Translations under genes and position numbers: made by a program
Shown: piece by piece, positions 1 to 8,134 of the stretch
Numbering within the stretch: position 1 is the stretch's first letter
Layout of the letters: each line of letters begins with the position of its first letter
Notes under the pieces: model-generated
What the model was told of the DNA's origin: nothing
The model's input: the letters and a program-made list of their open reading frames with translations, nothing else
The model's database searches: none
Origin: an uncultured Garciella sp.
GTDB taxonomy: Bacteria > Bacillota > Clostridia > Eubacteriales > Garciellaceae
Reading direction: 5' to 3'
Length of the DNA stretch: 29,682 bases
Assembly (NCBI GenBank): GCA_900555725.1
Contig: USMD01000013.1
Location: 1 to 29,682 of the forward strand

Positions 1-12
1 GGAAAAGAAATT

Positions 13-42
13 TTGTATAAAATGTCGAAAACAATCTATTAT
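13..42 (+). promoter_or_regulatory. Possible promoter region of the flagellar operon with a Spo0A-box match
   Basis: Upstream of flgB there is a weak sigma-A-like pair, TTGTAT at 13-18 and TATTAT at 37-42, separated by 18 bases. A second reading takes TATAAA at 16-21 as a -10, with its -35 lost before the window starts. In either reading the heptamer TGTCGAA (23-29), the core Spo0A box, lies in or just after the promoter. I do not see a convincing sigma-28 promoter in these 101 bases. The real promoter could also lie further upstream, outside the window. Confidence 0.3.
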
Positions 43-101
43 GAAAAATAAAGAACTTTACAAATTTTTTATTAAAACAAGGAAAATGAGGTAAGCGAGA
101 T

Positions 102-509
102 ATGAATATTTTACAGAGTAATATGACTTATGGATTGTTAAAGAGTGTTTTAAATGCATCCCAGCTAAGGCAAGAAACGATATCCAATAATATAGCAAAT
201 GTAAATACTCCTAACTATAAAGCAAACCGAGTAGTTTTTGAGGAGAAATTACAAAGGGCTGTAGATGGAGCTTCTGTCAATTTAAAAGCTACTCATGTTA
301 ATCACTTTGGTACATTGGAGCAGATGGTTCAACCCAAAGTAGTCAAGGATCAAAGTGCTAGTATGAGAAATGATGGTAATAATGTAGACATCGATGTGGA
401 AATGTCCAATTTAGCAGCGAATCAAATTTTATATAATACCTTAGTGCAACAGGTTGATGGTAAGATTAGCACACTACGATATGTAATCCGTGAAGGGAGT
501 AGTTCATAA
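102..509 (+). CDS. flgB: Flagellar basal-body rod protein FlgB
   Basis: FlgB is one of the proximal rod subunits that link the MS ring to the distal rod; it is exported through the flagellar type III gate and assembles in the cell envelope. At 135 aa it has the usual family length. The N-terminal rod/hook signature SNNIANVNTPNYK lies at residues 28-40, and the C-terminal amphipathic helix (NQILYNTLVQQVDGKISTLR) ends the protein. The start at 102 follows GAGGTAAG. It is the first gene of the operon in this window, and its stop overlaps the flgC start by one base (TAATG), so translation of the two is probably coupled. Identification rests on the motif and on the canonical flgB-flgC-fliE order. 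Confidence 0.96.
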   Translation: MNILQSNMTYGLLKSVLNASQLRQETISNNIANVNTPNYKANRVVFEEKLQRAVDGASVNLKATHVNHFGTLEQMVQPKVVKDQSASMRNDGNNVDIDVEMSNLAANQILYNTLVQQVDGKISTLRYVIREGSSS

Positions 510-943
510 TGCAAGCTTTTGATACTATGAGCATTAGTGCCAGTGGATTGTCAGCAGAACGATTGAGAATGGATACCATTTCTTCTAATATTGCCAATGC
601 AAACACTACTCGCACAGAAGAAGGTGGACCTTATATTAGAAAAGTTGCAGTTTTTCAAGAAAGCCTTCAAAATGAAATGAATAAAGAAACTGGCACGATT
701 GGAAAGATCAGTAAAGGAGTAAAGGCAGTAGGAGTTGTGGAAGATGATAGTGAACTACAAAGAGTATATGATCCTTCCCATCCTGATGCAGATGAAGAAG
801 GCTATGTACGAATGCCCAATGTAAACATTTTAAATGAAATGGTAGATCTAATTGCGTCCACTAGAGCCTATGAGGCTAATGTCACAGCAATGAATGCTAC
901 CAAGAGTATGATGTTAAAGACTTTGGAAATCGGTAGAGGATAA
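509..943 (+). CDS. flgC: Flagellar basal-body rod protein FlgC
   Basis: FlgC is a second proximal rod subunit. The 144-aa protein has the N-terminal signature SSNIANANTT (residues 25-34) typical of rod proteins and the FlgC-type C-terminus NILNEMVDLIASTRAYEANV, which packs against the N-terminal helix in the assembled rod. The length matches the family. It starts on the last base of the flgB stop codon behind AAGGGAG and is followed after 11 bases by fliE. Nothing unusual is seen in the sequence. Confidence 0.96.
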   Translation: MQAFDTMSISASGLSAERLRMDTISSNIANANTTRTEEGGPYIRKVAVFQESLQNEMNKETGTIGKISKGVKAVGVVEDDSELQRVYDPSHPDADEEGYVRMPNVNILNEMVDLIASTRAYEANVTAMNATKSMMLKTLEIGRG

Positions 944-954
944 GGAGGAAGAAT

Positions 955-1266
955 ATGGAGATTAATTCAGCAACAGAAGCATATCTATCTCATATGCAAG
1001 GAATCAGTCCTACAAGTACAAATAAGGACATCAATACGGACAGTAAAGTGAATTTTGGAGAGTTACTGAGGGAAAAATTAAATAAAGTGAATGGGCTACA
1101 GGTTCAAGGGGACATCGCAAATCAGCAATTGGTTACAGGAGAAGCTGAAGATCTTTATTCTGTCTTATTGACCACAGAAGAAGCCCGCTTGGCATTAGAA
1201 ATGACTGTACAAGTCCGAAATAAACTTATTGATGCTTATCAGACAATCAATAACATGCAATTATAA
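955..1266 (+). CDS. fliE: Flagellar hook-basal body complex protein FliE
   Basis: FliE is the small adaptor between the FliF MS ring and the rod and is an early export substrate. The 103-aa length is typical. The conserved C-terminal half is present: NFGELLREKL near residues 33-42, then LLTTEEARLALEMTVQVRNKLIDAYQTI, the helix that contacts the rod. The start at 955 follows a strong AAGGAGG. This is the last gene before the c-di-GMP riboswitch, and the 262 bases that follow form the largest untranslated gap in the flagellar operon. Confidence 0.95.
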   Translation: MEINSATEAYLSHMQGISPTSTNKDINTDSKVNFGELLREKLNKVNGLQVQGDIANQQLVTGEAEDLYSVLLTTEEARLALEMTVQVRNKLIDAYQTINNMQL

Positions 1267-1307
1267 GACTTTTTATAAGATGAAAACAAAATATTGATTA
1301 GAACTTC

Positions 1308-1391
1308 AGAAACGGCAAACTTGTCGAAAGGCAAGGACGCAAAGCTCCAGGTCTAAGGTGTATATATGCACTAAGATGGCTGAGTTGCCTC
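1308..1391 (+). ncRNA. Cyclic di-GMP class I (GEMM) riboswitch
   Basis: The aptamer core is unmistakable. GGCAAAC (1314-1320) pairs with GTTGCC (1384-1389). The first arm, CTTGTC-GAAA-GGCAAG (1320-1335), is capped by the GAAA tetraloop. The conserved GGACGCAAAGC follows (1335-1345), then the second arm with the TCTAAGG / AAGATGGC receptor side (1352-1380). The family senses c-di-GMP; a subset binds cGAMP, and I cannot exclude that by eye. It lies between fliE and fliF and is followed at once by an intrinsic terminator, so it probably controls read-through into fliF and everything downstream. In other clostridia the flagellar class I switch sits in the leader before flgB, so this internal site is unusual. 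Confidence 0.96.
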
Positions 1392-1413
1392 AAGGTCACA
1401 CTTTATATTAAGC

Positions 1414-1438
1414 AGGCCTTCTTTTGAAGACCTTTTTT
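1414..1438 (+). terminator. Riboswitch-associated intrinsic terminator
   Basis: The stem AGG-C-CTTC / GAAG-A-CCT (1414-1433, one C/A mismatch, TTTT loop) is followed by six T (1433-1438). It begins 23 bases after the aptamer. Two alternative pairings compete with it: the 3' strand of P1 contains GCCT (1387-1390), complementary to AGGC at 1414-1417, and AAGGTC (1392-1397) is complementary to GACCTT (1429-1434). This arrangement suits a transcriptional switch. Confidence 0.85.
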
Positions 1439-1528
1439 GATATTTTATATTTTATTTAGAGTATGAACAAAAATCAAAATCTTATTCATAAAAATAATAG
1501 AGAACATAGTTAAAAGGAGATTCGTAAC

Positions 1529-3121
1529 ATGGAAAGAGTAAAGGAACTATTACATAAAATAAAAAATGGTTGGAGTGGATTAAGTAAGGCAAAAAAATAT
1601 GGAATTATCATTATTTTATGTTCTCTAATAATTGCGATGATTATTTATTATTTCGTTTTTGGAAGAGTAGAATATGTACCTATCTTTACGAATCTTGATA
1701 TTGAAGATTCAGCCGAAATTGTGAAAGCTCTTGATGAAAGAAAAATTACAGATTATAAAGTAGAAGATGATGGAGCTACTATATTGGTTCCTGAAGATCA
1801 GGTAGGAAAACTACGATTGGATTTAGCTATAGATGGTGTACTTCCTAATGGGGAACAGGGTTTTGAGCTTTTTGATAATACAGACCATGCCATGACCGAT
1901 GAAGATAGAGAAATCCTTTATCAAAGAGCATTGCAAGGAGAGTTAGAGAAATCTATTAAATCACTAGAAGAAGTAGAGGATGCAAGAGTGCATCTAACAT
2001 TATCTGAGAAAACTGTTTTTACCAAAGAAGAGCAGCCAGCATCGGCTTCTATCATGTTGGATTTAAGACCTACTAAGGAACTTTCTCCTGAACAAATCAA
2101 GGGGATTATTTCCTTAGTATCTGGAGCTGTAAAAAATTTACCGAAAGAAAATATACAAGTAGTAGATTCTCAGGCCAATTTACTCAGCACAGGAATCATC
2201 AATGAAAATGAGGATTCCTCACAATCTTCTGGAAATACAAATCAACATATGGAAACTGAACAAAAATTTGAAAAAAATCTTGAAAATGATTTAAAGAAAA
2301 TGCTAGAGCAAACCTTTGGAGTTGGGAAGGTTTTGGTAAAAGTAAATGCAGATTTTAATTTTGATTCAAAGGAAACCACTGTGATTTCCTATGATCCAGA
2401 AGCAGTGATTCGTAGTCAACAGGTACAGATTAATAAAAGCCAAACTGGGACAGCAGCAGGGGGAGATAGTCCCATTGATAATAATACTCAAAACTATGTA
2501 GATAAAAATGTAGACACTAATTTGGAAGAAGGGGGGGTACAATCTTATGATTCTACCACCAATAATGAAATTGGAAAAAGTACTACACATACAGTAAGGG
2601 CACCTGGAGAAGTAGAACGGCTCTCTACTTCTGTAGTATATGATGGAACTTTAACCCCAGAAACCCAACAAGCCATGGAAAATATTGTTATTGCTGCAAC
2701 AGGCTATAATATCGATCGTGGAGATATGATCAATGTAGAGGGAGTTCCCTTTGATACTTCTTATCAGGATCAAATGCAAGAGGAAATGAAACAGGAAGAG
2801 GCACGGTTGGCAGAACAAAAAGAAGCTCGTAATCGAGCAATTTTATATGGGGCCATTGCTGCTGGGGTAATATTAGCCGCACTTATTGTAGTAGCAGTTA
2901 TTCTTCATAGGAAAAGAAAGGAAGAAGAAGTAACAGAACTCCCACTAATAGATACTCAAATAGACGAACCAATACCTGTTCAAGAGATTAAATCAGAACC
3001 TGTTATTAATATTGAAGCAGAAGAAAGTACAGAGGAAAAAAGTATTAAAGATTACGCACAAAAAAATCCAGAAAAAATGGCAGAACTATTAAGGGCATGG
3101 ATGACAGAAAATGAGAGGTGA
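1529..3121 (+). CDS. fliF: Flagellar MS-ring protein FliF
   Basis: FliF forms the membrane-embedded MS ring on which the rod, the export gate and the FliG ring assemble. The 530-aa protein has two membrane segments, about residues 24-44 and 437-459, flanking a large extracytoplasmic part with the secretin-like ring-building motifs and a low-complexity Ser/Asn/Gly-rich region (about 230-360). The cytoplasmic tail ends in DYAQKNPEKMAELLRAWM, the FliG-binding helix. Length matches the family. The start follows AAAAGGAG at 1514-1521. It is the first gene behind the c-di-GMP riboswitch. A run of seven G lies in the reading frame at 2531-2537. Its stop lies inside the fliG ribosome site. Confidence 0.97.
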   Translation: MERVKELLHKIKNGWSGLSKAKKYGIIIILCSLIIAMIIYYFVFGRVEYVPIFTNLDIEDSAEIVKALDERKITDYKVEDDGATILVPEDQVGKLRLDLAIDGVLPNGEQGFELFDNTDHAMTDEDREILYQRALQGELEKSIKSLEEVEDARVHLTLSEKTVFTKEEQPASASIMLDLRPTKELSPEQIKGIISLVSGAVKNLPKENIQVVDSQANLLSTGIINENEDSSQSSGNTNQHMETEQKFEKNLENDLKKMLEQTFGVGKVLVKVNADFNFDSKETTVISYDPEAVIRSQQVQINKSQTGTAAGGDSPIDNNTQNYVDKNVDTNLEEGGVQSYDSTTNNEIGKSTTHTVRAPGEVERLSTSVVYDGTLTPETQQAMENIVIAATGYNIDRGDMINVEGVPFDTSYQDQMQEEMKQEEARLAEQKEARNRAILYGAIAAGVILAALIVVAVILHRKRKEEEVTELPLIDTQIDEPIPVQEIKSEPVINIEAEESTEEKSIKDYAQKNPEKMAELLRAWMTENER

Positions 3122-3125
3122 TAAA

Positions 3126-4139
3126 ATGGTTCAACCGAGTAAATTAAACGGCACACAGAAAGCAGCAATTTTAATGATTGCCCTTGGTCCAGATATTTCT
3201 TCTAATATATTAAAAAGATTGCCCGATAGTATGATTGAAAAAATAACCTATGAAATTGCCAACACTCCCCACATTACTTCTCAGCAAAGAAACGAGGTAT
3301 TAAAAGAATTTATGGATATGAGTTTGGCTCATGATTATATTTCTGAGGGAGGTTTAGATTATGCAAAAAATATTTTGACCAAGGCTTTAGGCAGTCAAAG
3401 AGCGAAAGAAATTATTAACACAGTATCTGAGATTACACAGCAGCGTAAACCTCTTGAGATTGCAAGAAAGGCGGATGCCCAACAATTATTTAATACGATA
3501 TCCAAAGAACATCCGCAAACAATAGCATTAATTCTTTGCTATTTACAGTCGGATAAGGCCGCTACAATACTTTCAGGACTGCCCCAAGATCTGCAAAGTG
3601 ATGTTGCCTATAGAGTTGCTTCCATGCATAGAACCTCTCCAACAATAATAAAACAAGTGGAATCAGTACTAGAAAAAAAGCTTTCTTCCATTATCGGGAA
3701 CGATTATGCCAATATCGGAGGGGTGTCCACTCTGGTAGATATTTTAAATTCTTCTGATCGTGGTACAGAAAAGAATATCCTGGAGAATTTGGAAACCAAA
3801 CAACCAGAATTGGCGGAAGAAGTAAGGGAAGGATTATTTGTATTTGAAGATATTGTTTTATTAAACAACTCTGCTATTCAGCGAGTACTAAGAGATGTGG
3901 ACAATAGGGATCTAGCCCTTGCTCTAAAGGGTTCATCGGAGGATGTTGCAAATGTTATTTATAAGAATCTTTCCAAGCGAGCAGCTCAAACTCTTAAAGA
4001 AGATATTGAATTTATGGGTCCTGTAAGATTAACAGAAGTAGAGGAAGCTCAGCAAAAGATTGTAAGCATTATACGTATGCTAGATGAATCAGGAGAAATC
4101 ATTATATCAAGAGGTGGAGAGGATGACATTGTCCTATAG
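3126..4139 (+). CDS. fliG: Flagellar motor switch protein FliG
   Basis: FliG is the rotor protein that binds FliF, FliM and the MotA stator. The 337-aa protein has the N-terminal LNGTQKAAILMIALGPD for FliF, the middle-domain EHPQT motif that binds FliM (3508-3522), and the C-terminal torque helix. In that helix the positions equivalent to E. coli K264, R281, D288, D289 and R297 are Lys, Arg, Glu, Asp and Arg, so the charge pattern is kept. The loop that usually reads LDDRSIQ reads LNNSAIQ. An upstream in-frame ATG at 3111 exists, but AGAGGTGAT lies just before 3126, which I therefore take as the start. The retained EHPQ motif predicts a FliM partner, yet fliM is not in the window. Confidence 0.96.
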   Translation: MVQPSKLNGTQKAAILMIALGPDISSNILKRLPDSMIEKITYEIANTPHITSQQRNEVLKEFMDMSLAHDYISEGGLDYAKNILTKALGSQRAKEIINTVSEITQQRKPLEIARKADAQQLFNTISKEHPQTIALILCYLQSDKAATILSGLPQDLQSDVAYRVASMHRTSPTIIKQVESVLEKKLSSIIGNDYANIGGVSTLVDILNSSDRGTEKNILENLETKQPELAEEVREGLFVFEDIVLLNNSAIQRVLRDVDNRDLALALKGSSEDVANVIYKNLSKRAAQTLKEDIEFMGPVRLTEVEEAQQKIVSIIRMLDESGEIIISRGGEDDIVL

Positions 4140-4887
4140 AATCATAAAGCATCATCAAGTAGATATGAAGGTAAATCCTGTAGATATTCCTATTATTTCT
4201 ACCGAAAGATTTATGAAATTAGCAGAGAGAAACCATATGGATCCTGAAAGAGAAGATGAATTTAAAAATATAAAATCCCAAGTAGATAAGATGCGAGAGG
4301 AAGCAGAAAAGCAAGCGGAATCTATTGTAGAGCAAGCAAATAAGCAAGCACAAACCATAAAAAGACAAGCTCAAGAAAAGGGCTATCAAGAAGGTTTTGA
4401 AAAGGGACAAGAAAAAGGATACCAAGAGGGATATGAAAAAGCTCTACAAGATGTGAAAAGTATCAAAGAAGAAGCCAGAAAACTTCTTATGAATGCCCAC
4501 AAGGAGTCTAGACAATATATAGAAAATATTCGGGAAGAAATCATTGAATTGGCAATTACCATGGCAAAAAGAATTCTTTATCGTCAGATTGATACTAAGG
4601 AAGAAAGTATCATTGAGATAGTAAAAAGTGCACTTCATGAGGCAGAGGAAAGAAAGCAAATAATAATTCGCTGTTGCTCCTCATCTATCTCTATTCTTAA
4701 AAGTCATCTTGATGAATTTAAAAAGATTTGCCCTAATGCCTATTTTACTTTTTTAGAAGACAATGCTTTAGAAAAGTATGGCTGTGTTATAGAAACCGAA
4801 GAACAGGTGATGGATCTGGAAATAGATCAGCAATTGAAAAATATAAAGACTGCTTTATTGGAAATGAGGGAAAAGAATGAGCTATAG
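4123..4887 (+). CDS. fliH: Flagellar export ATPase regulator FliH
   Basis: FliH is the peripheral-stalk protein that binds FliI and docks it at the export gate and C ring. The 254-aa protein is largely coiled coil and carries an exceptionally regular glycine-repeat segment, A83 followed by Gly at 87, 91, 95, 99 and 103 and then A107 (4369-4443), the AxxxG(xxxG)nxxxA pattern of the family. The C-terminal half (about 130-250) is the FliI-binding, V/A-ATPase E-subunit-like domain. An earlier in-frame ATG at 4084 lies inside fliG; the purine-rich GAGGTGGAGAGG directly before 4123 supports the later start. It overlaps the end of fliG by 17 bases and fliI by 11. Confidence 0.93.
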   Translation: MTLSYRIIKHHQVDMKVNPVDIPIISTERFMKLAERNHMDPEREDEFKNIKSQVDKMREEAEKQAESIVEQANKQAQTIKRQAQEKGYQEGFEKGQEKGYQEGYEKALQDVKSIKEEARKLLMNAHKESRQYIENIREEIIELAITMAKRILYRQIDTKEESIIEIVKSALHEAEERKQIIIRCCSSSISILKSHLDEFKKICPNAYFTFLEDNALEKYGCVIETEEQVMDLEIDQQLKNIKTALLEMREKNEL

Positions 4888-6190
4888 TTTCCCCTTTAAA
4901 AGCTATAGAGAATACATAGAGAGAAATGAGTTTTATCCTATCTTAGGAAAGGTTATCCAGGTGATTGGGCTGACCATAGCTGTAACGGGAATAAAGAGTT
5001 TTGTAGGAGAAGTCTGTGAAATTTTATTAGAGGAAAAAGAAAAAAATGTTTTAGCAGAGGTGGTAGGCTTTAGGGATCATCAGATTTTATTAATGCCCTT
5101 AGGAGAGTTAAATGGAGTAGCACCTGGTTGCAAAGTAAGACCTACGGGGAAAGCCCTTACTATAAAAGTAGGAGAAGAATTGCTAGGGAAAGTCTTAGAT
5201 GGATTAGGAAGACCAATGGATGATGATTTTTTCTCCTCAAAGAAAAGGTATTCTGTAGAAGCTAGTCCTCTTAATCCTTTAAAAAGAAAGCGAATTACTG
5301 AGATTATGCCCACTGGTATAAAGGCTATTGATGGATTGCTTACCTGTGGAGAAGGGCAAAGAGTAGGGATTTTTGCAGGAAGTGGAGTGGGGAAAAGTAC
5401 TTTATTAGGGATGATTAGTAGATATTGTGAAGCCGATGTAAATGTCATTGGCCTAATAGGAGAAAGAGGAAGAGAGGTACTGGATTTTATAGAGAAGGAT
5501 CTAGGAGAAGAGGGGTTAAAAAAATCGATAGTAGTATGTGCTACCTCGGATCAACCTGCCTTAATCCGCTTAAAGGGGGCCTATGTGGCTACTACAATTG
5601 CTGAATATTTTCGAGATCAAGGGAAAAAGGTAATGCTTATGATGGATTCTGTAACACGATTTGCTATGGCAAAGCGGGAAGTAGGATTGGCCATAGGGGA
5701 GCCCCCTGCTACTAAAGGATATACTCCATCAGTGTTTGCGGAACTGCCAAAATTATTAGAGAGATCTGGGACATCAGAGAAGGGTTCTATTACGGCTTTT
5801 TATACGGTTTTAGTAGATGGAGATGACATGAATGAGCCAATTGCCGATGCCGTAAGAGGAATATTAGATGGACATATTGTATTATCCCGTAGATTAGCGA
5901 GTCAAAATCACTTTCCTGCTATTGATATACAACAAAGTATCAGTCGTTTAGCAAAAGAAATTATTTCTTCTGAACAAAATGAATATAGTGGTCAGATTAG
6001 AAATATTTTGGCTACCTATGAAAAATCAGAGGATTTGATTAATATTGGTGCCTATACAAAGGGCTCTAATTTAGAAATTGACCGAGCCATAGAATTATAT
6101 CAGCCTATTAAGGAGTTTTTAAAACAAGATGTCAGTGAAAAGGTGGGTTATAATATTATCTTAGAACAAATGGAAAAAATATTAAGTTAA
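4877..6190 (+). CDS. fliI: Flagellum-specific export ATPase FliI
   Basis: FliI is the hexameric ATPase that helps unfold and deliver substrates to the flagellar type III export gate. The 437-aa protein has the F1-beta-like fold: an N-terminal beta-barrel region (1-95), the P-loop AGSGVGKST at residues 167-175, GERGREV soon after, the Walker B strand MLMMDSVTRFA, and the late ASQNHFPAIDI segment seen in FliI/YscN ATPases. The length is that of the family. It starts 11 bases inside fliH, so it is translationally coupled, and fliJ follows after 15 bases. Confidence 0.97.
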   Translation: MSYSFPFKSYREYIERNEFYPILGKVIQVIGLTIAVTGIKSFVGEVCEILLEEKEKNVLAEVVGFRDHQILLMPLGELNGVAPGCKVRPTGKALTIKVGEELLGKVLDGLGRPMDDDFFSSKKRYSVEASPLNPLKRKRITEIMPTGIKAIDGLLTCGEGQRVGIFAGSGVGKSTLLGMISRYCEADVNVIGLIGERGREVLDFIEKDLGEEGLKKSIVVCATSDQPALIRLKGAYVATTIAEYFRDQGKKVMLMMDSVTRFAMAKREVGLAIGEPPATKGYTPSVFAELPKLLERSGTSEKGSITAFYTVLVDGDDMNEPIADAVRGILDGHIVLSRRLASQNHFPAIDIQQSISRLAKEIISSEQNEYSGQIRNILATYEKSEDLINIGAYTKGSNLEIDRAIELYQPIKEFLKQDVSEKVGYNIILEQMEKILS

Positions 6191-6205
6191 GATGGAGGAA
6201 AGACA

Positions 6206-6646
6206 ATGAGTTCCTTTCAATATTCTATGGAAAATGTTTTAAATTACCGAAAAGAAAAAGAAGAGATTGCAAAAGAAGAATTTGCACAGGTGCAAAAGGA
6301 ATATTTTAGCCAAAGAAATTTTCTAAAGAATTTAGAAGAAAAACTGGAAAATGCTATAAATGATTTTTTACGGAATGGAAAAAATCTAAAAAATTCTATG
6401 GAGTTTAAAAAAGTTCAACAATATCTACTCTTTTTACAAAAAAAAATAGAAATGCAAATACAGCTTGTGATAAAAGCAGAAGAGAAATTAGAGAGAAAGC
6501 GCCAACAACTATTACTTACCCAAAGAGATCGAGAGATCATTGAGAAACATAGAGAAAAATCCTTTAAAAGATATCTATTAGAGGAAAAACAGAAGGAACA
6601 AAAATTTATTGATGAATTAGCCTTATATGCTTATATGAGAAAATAA
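6206..6646 (+). CDS. fliJ: Flagellar export chaperone FliJ
   Basis: FliJ is the coiled-coil stalk that sits in the FliI ring and contacts FlhA, resembling the gamma subunit of F1. The 146-aa protein is predicted almost wholly helical and charged, starting FQYSMENVLNYRKEKEE, the usual FliJ opening. Sequence conservation in this family is poor, so the call relies on length, the coiled-coil character and the position between fliI and fliK. The start follows GGAGGAAAG. A run of nine A lies in frame at 6438-6446, which may be prone to slippage but is not exceptional in such AT-rich DNA. Confidence 0.9.
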   Translation: MSSFQYSMENVLNYRKEKEEIAKEEFAQVQKEYFSQRNFLKNLEEKLENAINDFLRNGKNLKNSMEFKKVQQYLLFLQKKIEMQIQLVIKAEEKLERKRQQLLLTQRDREIIEKHREKSFKRYLLEEKQKEQKFIDELALYAYMRK

Positions 6647-6684
6647 ATCTTTCAAAAATAAGGAATCTGAAAGGGGGTGAAAAG

Positions 6685-8124
6685 ATGAAGATTACTACAG
6701 AACAATTACAGCAGTGTTCGCAAGGAACAAAAAAGCCTGAAAAAATTTCTTTGAATCTCCAGAGAACAGGTTTTCAGGACATGATAATGCAAATGATATC
6801 TATGCTCAACATGCAGCTAAAAGGTCAGAATACAGGAGAGGATAAAATCTCATCCCAAAATAGGACGCAATTTGAAAACTCGTCTTATTTACCACCAAAG
6901 CAAGTTGCTGATTTTATGAAAGGTGTAAATCTAGAAACTTCTAGGACTTCTATATTAAATCAAGATGATTTGCAAAAGTTGAAGACGATTTTTAAATGGA
7001 TGAAAGAAAATAAGGCACAACTTATTCAGAAATCTGCTGGGATTGGAATATTTACTGAAAAGACAACTGGTAGCTCTTTAGATGAGGTTCTTGCTGAATT
7101 GGATGGAATGACAAAAAATGTAGGGCCAAAAGAAAGTGCAAATATATTCAATAACCTTAAAGAGTTTCAATCAATAGGAAAAGTATTAGGAAAACAACAG
7201 ATTGACTTGAAAGATATCCAAGCTACAGAGATCATGGAAAAAAAATACGTCTTACCGATTTATTTAAATAGAGATGATAATAAACAGGGTTCTAAGGAAT
7301 TTACAGTTCAAGAGAATTTGATGAAATATGGATTTCAAAAGTTAGATTCTGATGCTTTACAAACCGAATTAGAAACCATTGAGAGCTTAATGGAGGGAAA
7401 AGTGCCTTCTAAGGATAAGGAGCAACAACTTAAAAATATTCAAGAAGGACCGACGTTATCTTCTGAAGTTCAAAAACAAGATGAATATAAACAAATGAAT
7501 ATAAAACAGATGGGGATTAAAAATGAAATTTTAGAAGAAAAAGAAAGGGACAATAGTTTTACAAAATCATTAGAAAATCAAAAATCTGCGCCATCTCAGC
7601 ATGAAGAAATCACATTTTTAAGAAATATGGAGAATATGAAAAGCCCTTTTCCATCAGAAGAGATTCAAAATACGCATGATATTATAACTAAAATGGTGGA
7701 TGAAATTCAAGTTTTAAAGGAAAGAGATCAATCTAGCATTCAGCTTCAATTAAAGCCAGAAAAATTAGGGAAAATAGAAATACAATTAAAAATGAAAGAT
7801 GGAGAGGTGATAGGAAAAATTTTAGTAGAAGACATTGTAGCGAAAAAGGCAATAGAAAGTCAAGTACAAAATTTGAAGGAACGTCTGAAGGATCAAAATA
7901 TTGTTTTACAAGATATCAATATCGATTTACAGCAAAATAACCAAGGGCAGAGTAGAAAAAGAGAACATGCATTTTTTTCACAAAATCATCACTCATCTAA
8001 AAAATTTTTAAAGCAAATGGTTCAAGAACAGGAGCCCAATAGTGGAATTTTTTATTCTAAAAGCTCTTTTGGAAATTCTTATTATCAAAGAGGATTAGGA
8101 ACTACCCTTAATTTATTTATTTAG
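6685..8124 (+). CDS. fliK: Flagellar hook-length control protein FliK
   Basis: FliK is the secreted ruler that measures the hook and switches the export gate from hook to filament substrates. The 479-aa protein has a long poorly conserved, Gln/Lys-rich N-terminal part (the ruler) and a conserved C-terminal Flg_hook domain (about 335-415) with LQLKPEKLGKIEIQL followed by GEVIGKILVED, the segment that contacts FlhB. The start follows AAAGGGGGTGA. flgD starts 10 bases after its stop. Divergence of the N-terminal part is normal for the family. The partner FlhB domain is encoded in the fusion gene ending at 15494. Confidence 0.92.
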   Translation: MKITTEQLQQCSQGTKKPEKISLNLQRTGFQDMIMQMISMLNMQLKGQNTGEDKISSQNRTQFENSSYLPPKQVADFMKGVNLETSRTSILNQDDLQKLKTIFKWMKENKAQLIQKSAGIGIFTEKTTGSSLDEVLAELDGMTKNVGPKESANIFNNLKEFQSIGKVLGKQQIDLKDIQATEIMEKKYVLPIYLNRDDNKQGSKEFTVQENLMKYGFQKLDSDALQTELETIESLMEGKVPSKDKEQQLKNIQEGPTLSSEVQKQDEYKQMNIKQMGIKNEILEEKERDNSFTKSLENQKSAPSQHEEITFLRNMENMKSPFPSEEIQNTHDIITKMVDEIQVLKERDQSSIQLQLKPEKLGKIEIQLKMKDGEVIGKILVEDIVAKKAIESQVQNLKERLKDQNIVLQDINIDLQQNNQGQSRKREHAFFSQNHHSSKKFLKQMVQEQEPNSGIFYSKSSFGNSYYQRGLGTTLNLFI

Positions 8125-8134
8125 GAGGCGAAAT

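Noticed and set aside
1320..1328. TTGTCGAA as a Spo0A box before fliF
   Set aside because: It is the GAAA-tetraloop arm of the c-di-GMP riboswitch and is explained by that structure.
5080..5448. A 122-codon minus-strand frame inside fliI
   Set aside because: It lies opposite the conserved P-loop region of fliI and has no ribosome site; antisense shadow.
6438..6446. A9 run in fliJ as a phase-variation site
   Set aside because: A8-A9 runs recur in several genes here and are expected in such AT-rich DNA, unlike the G7 tracts.
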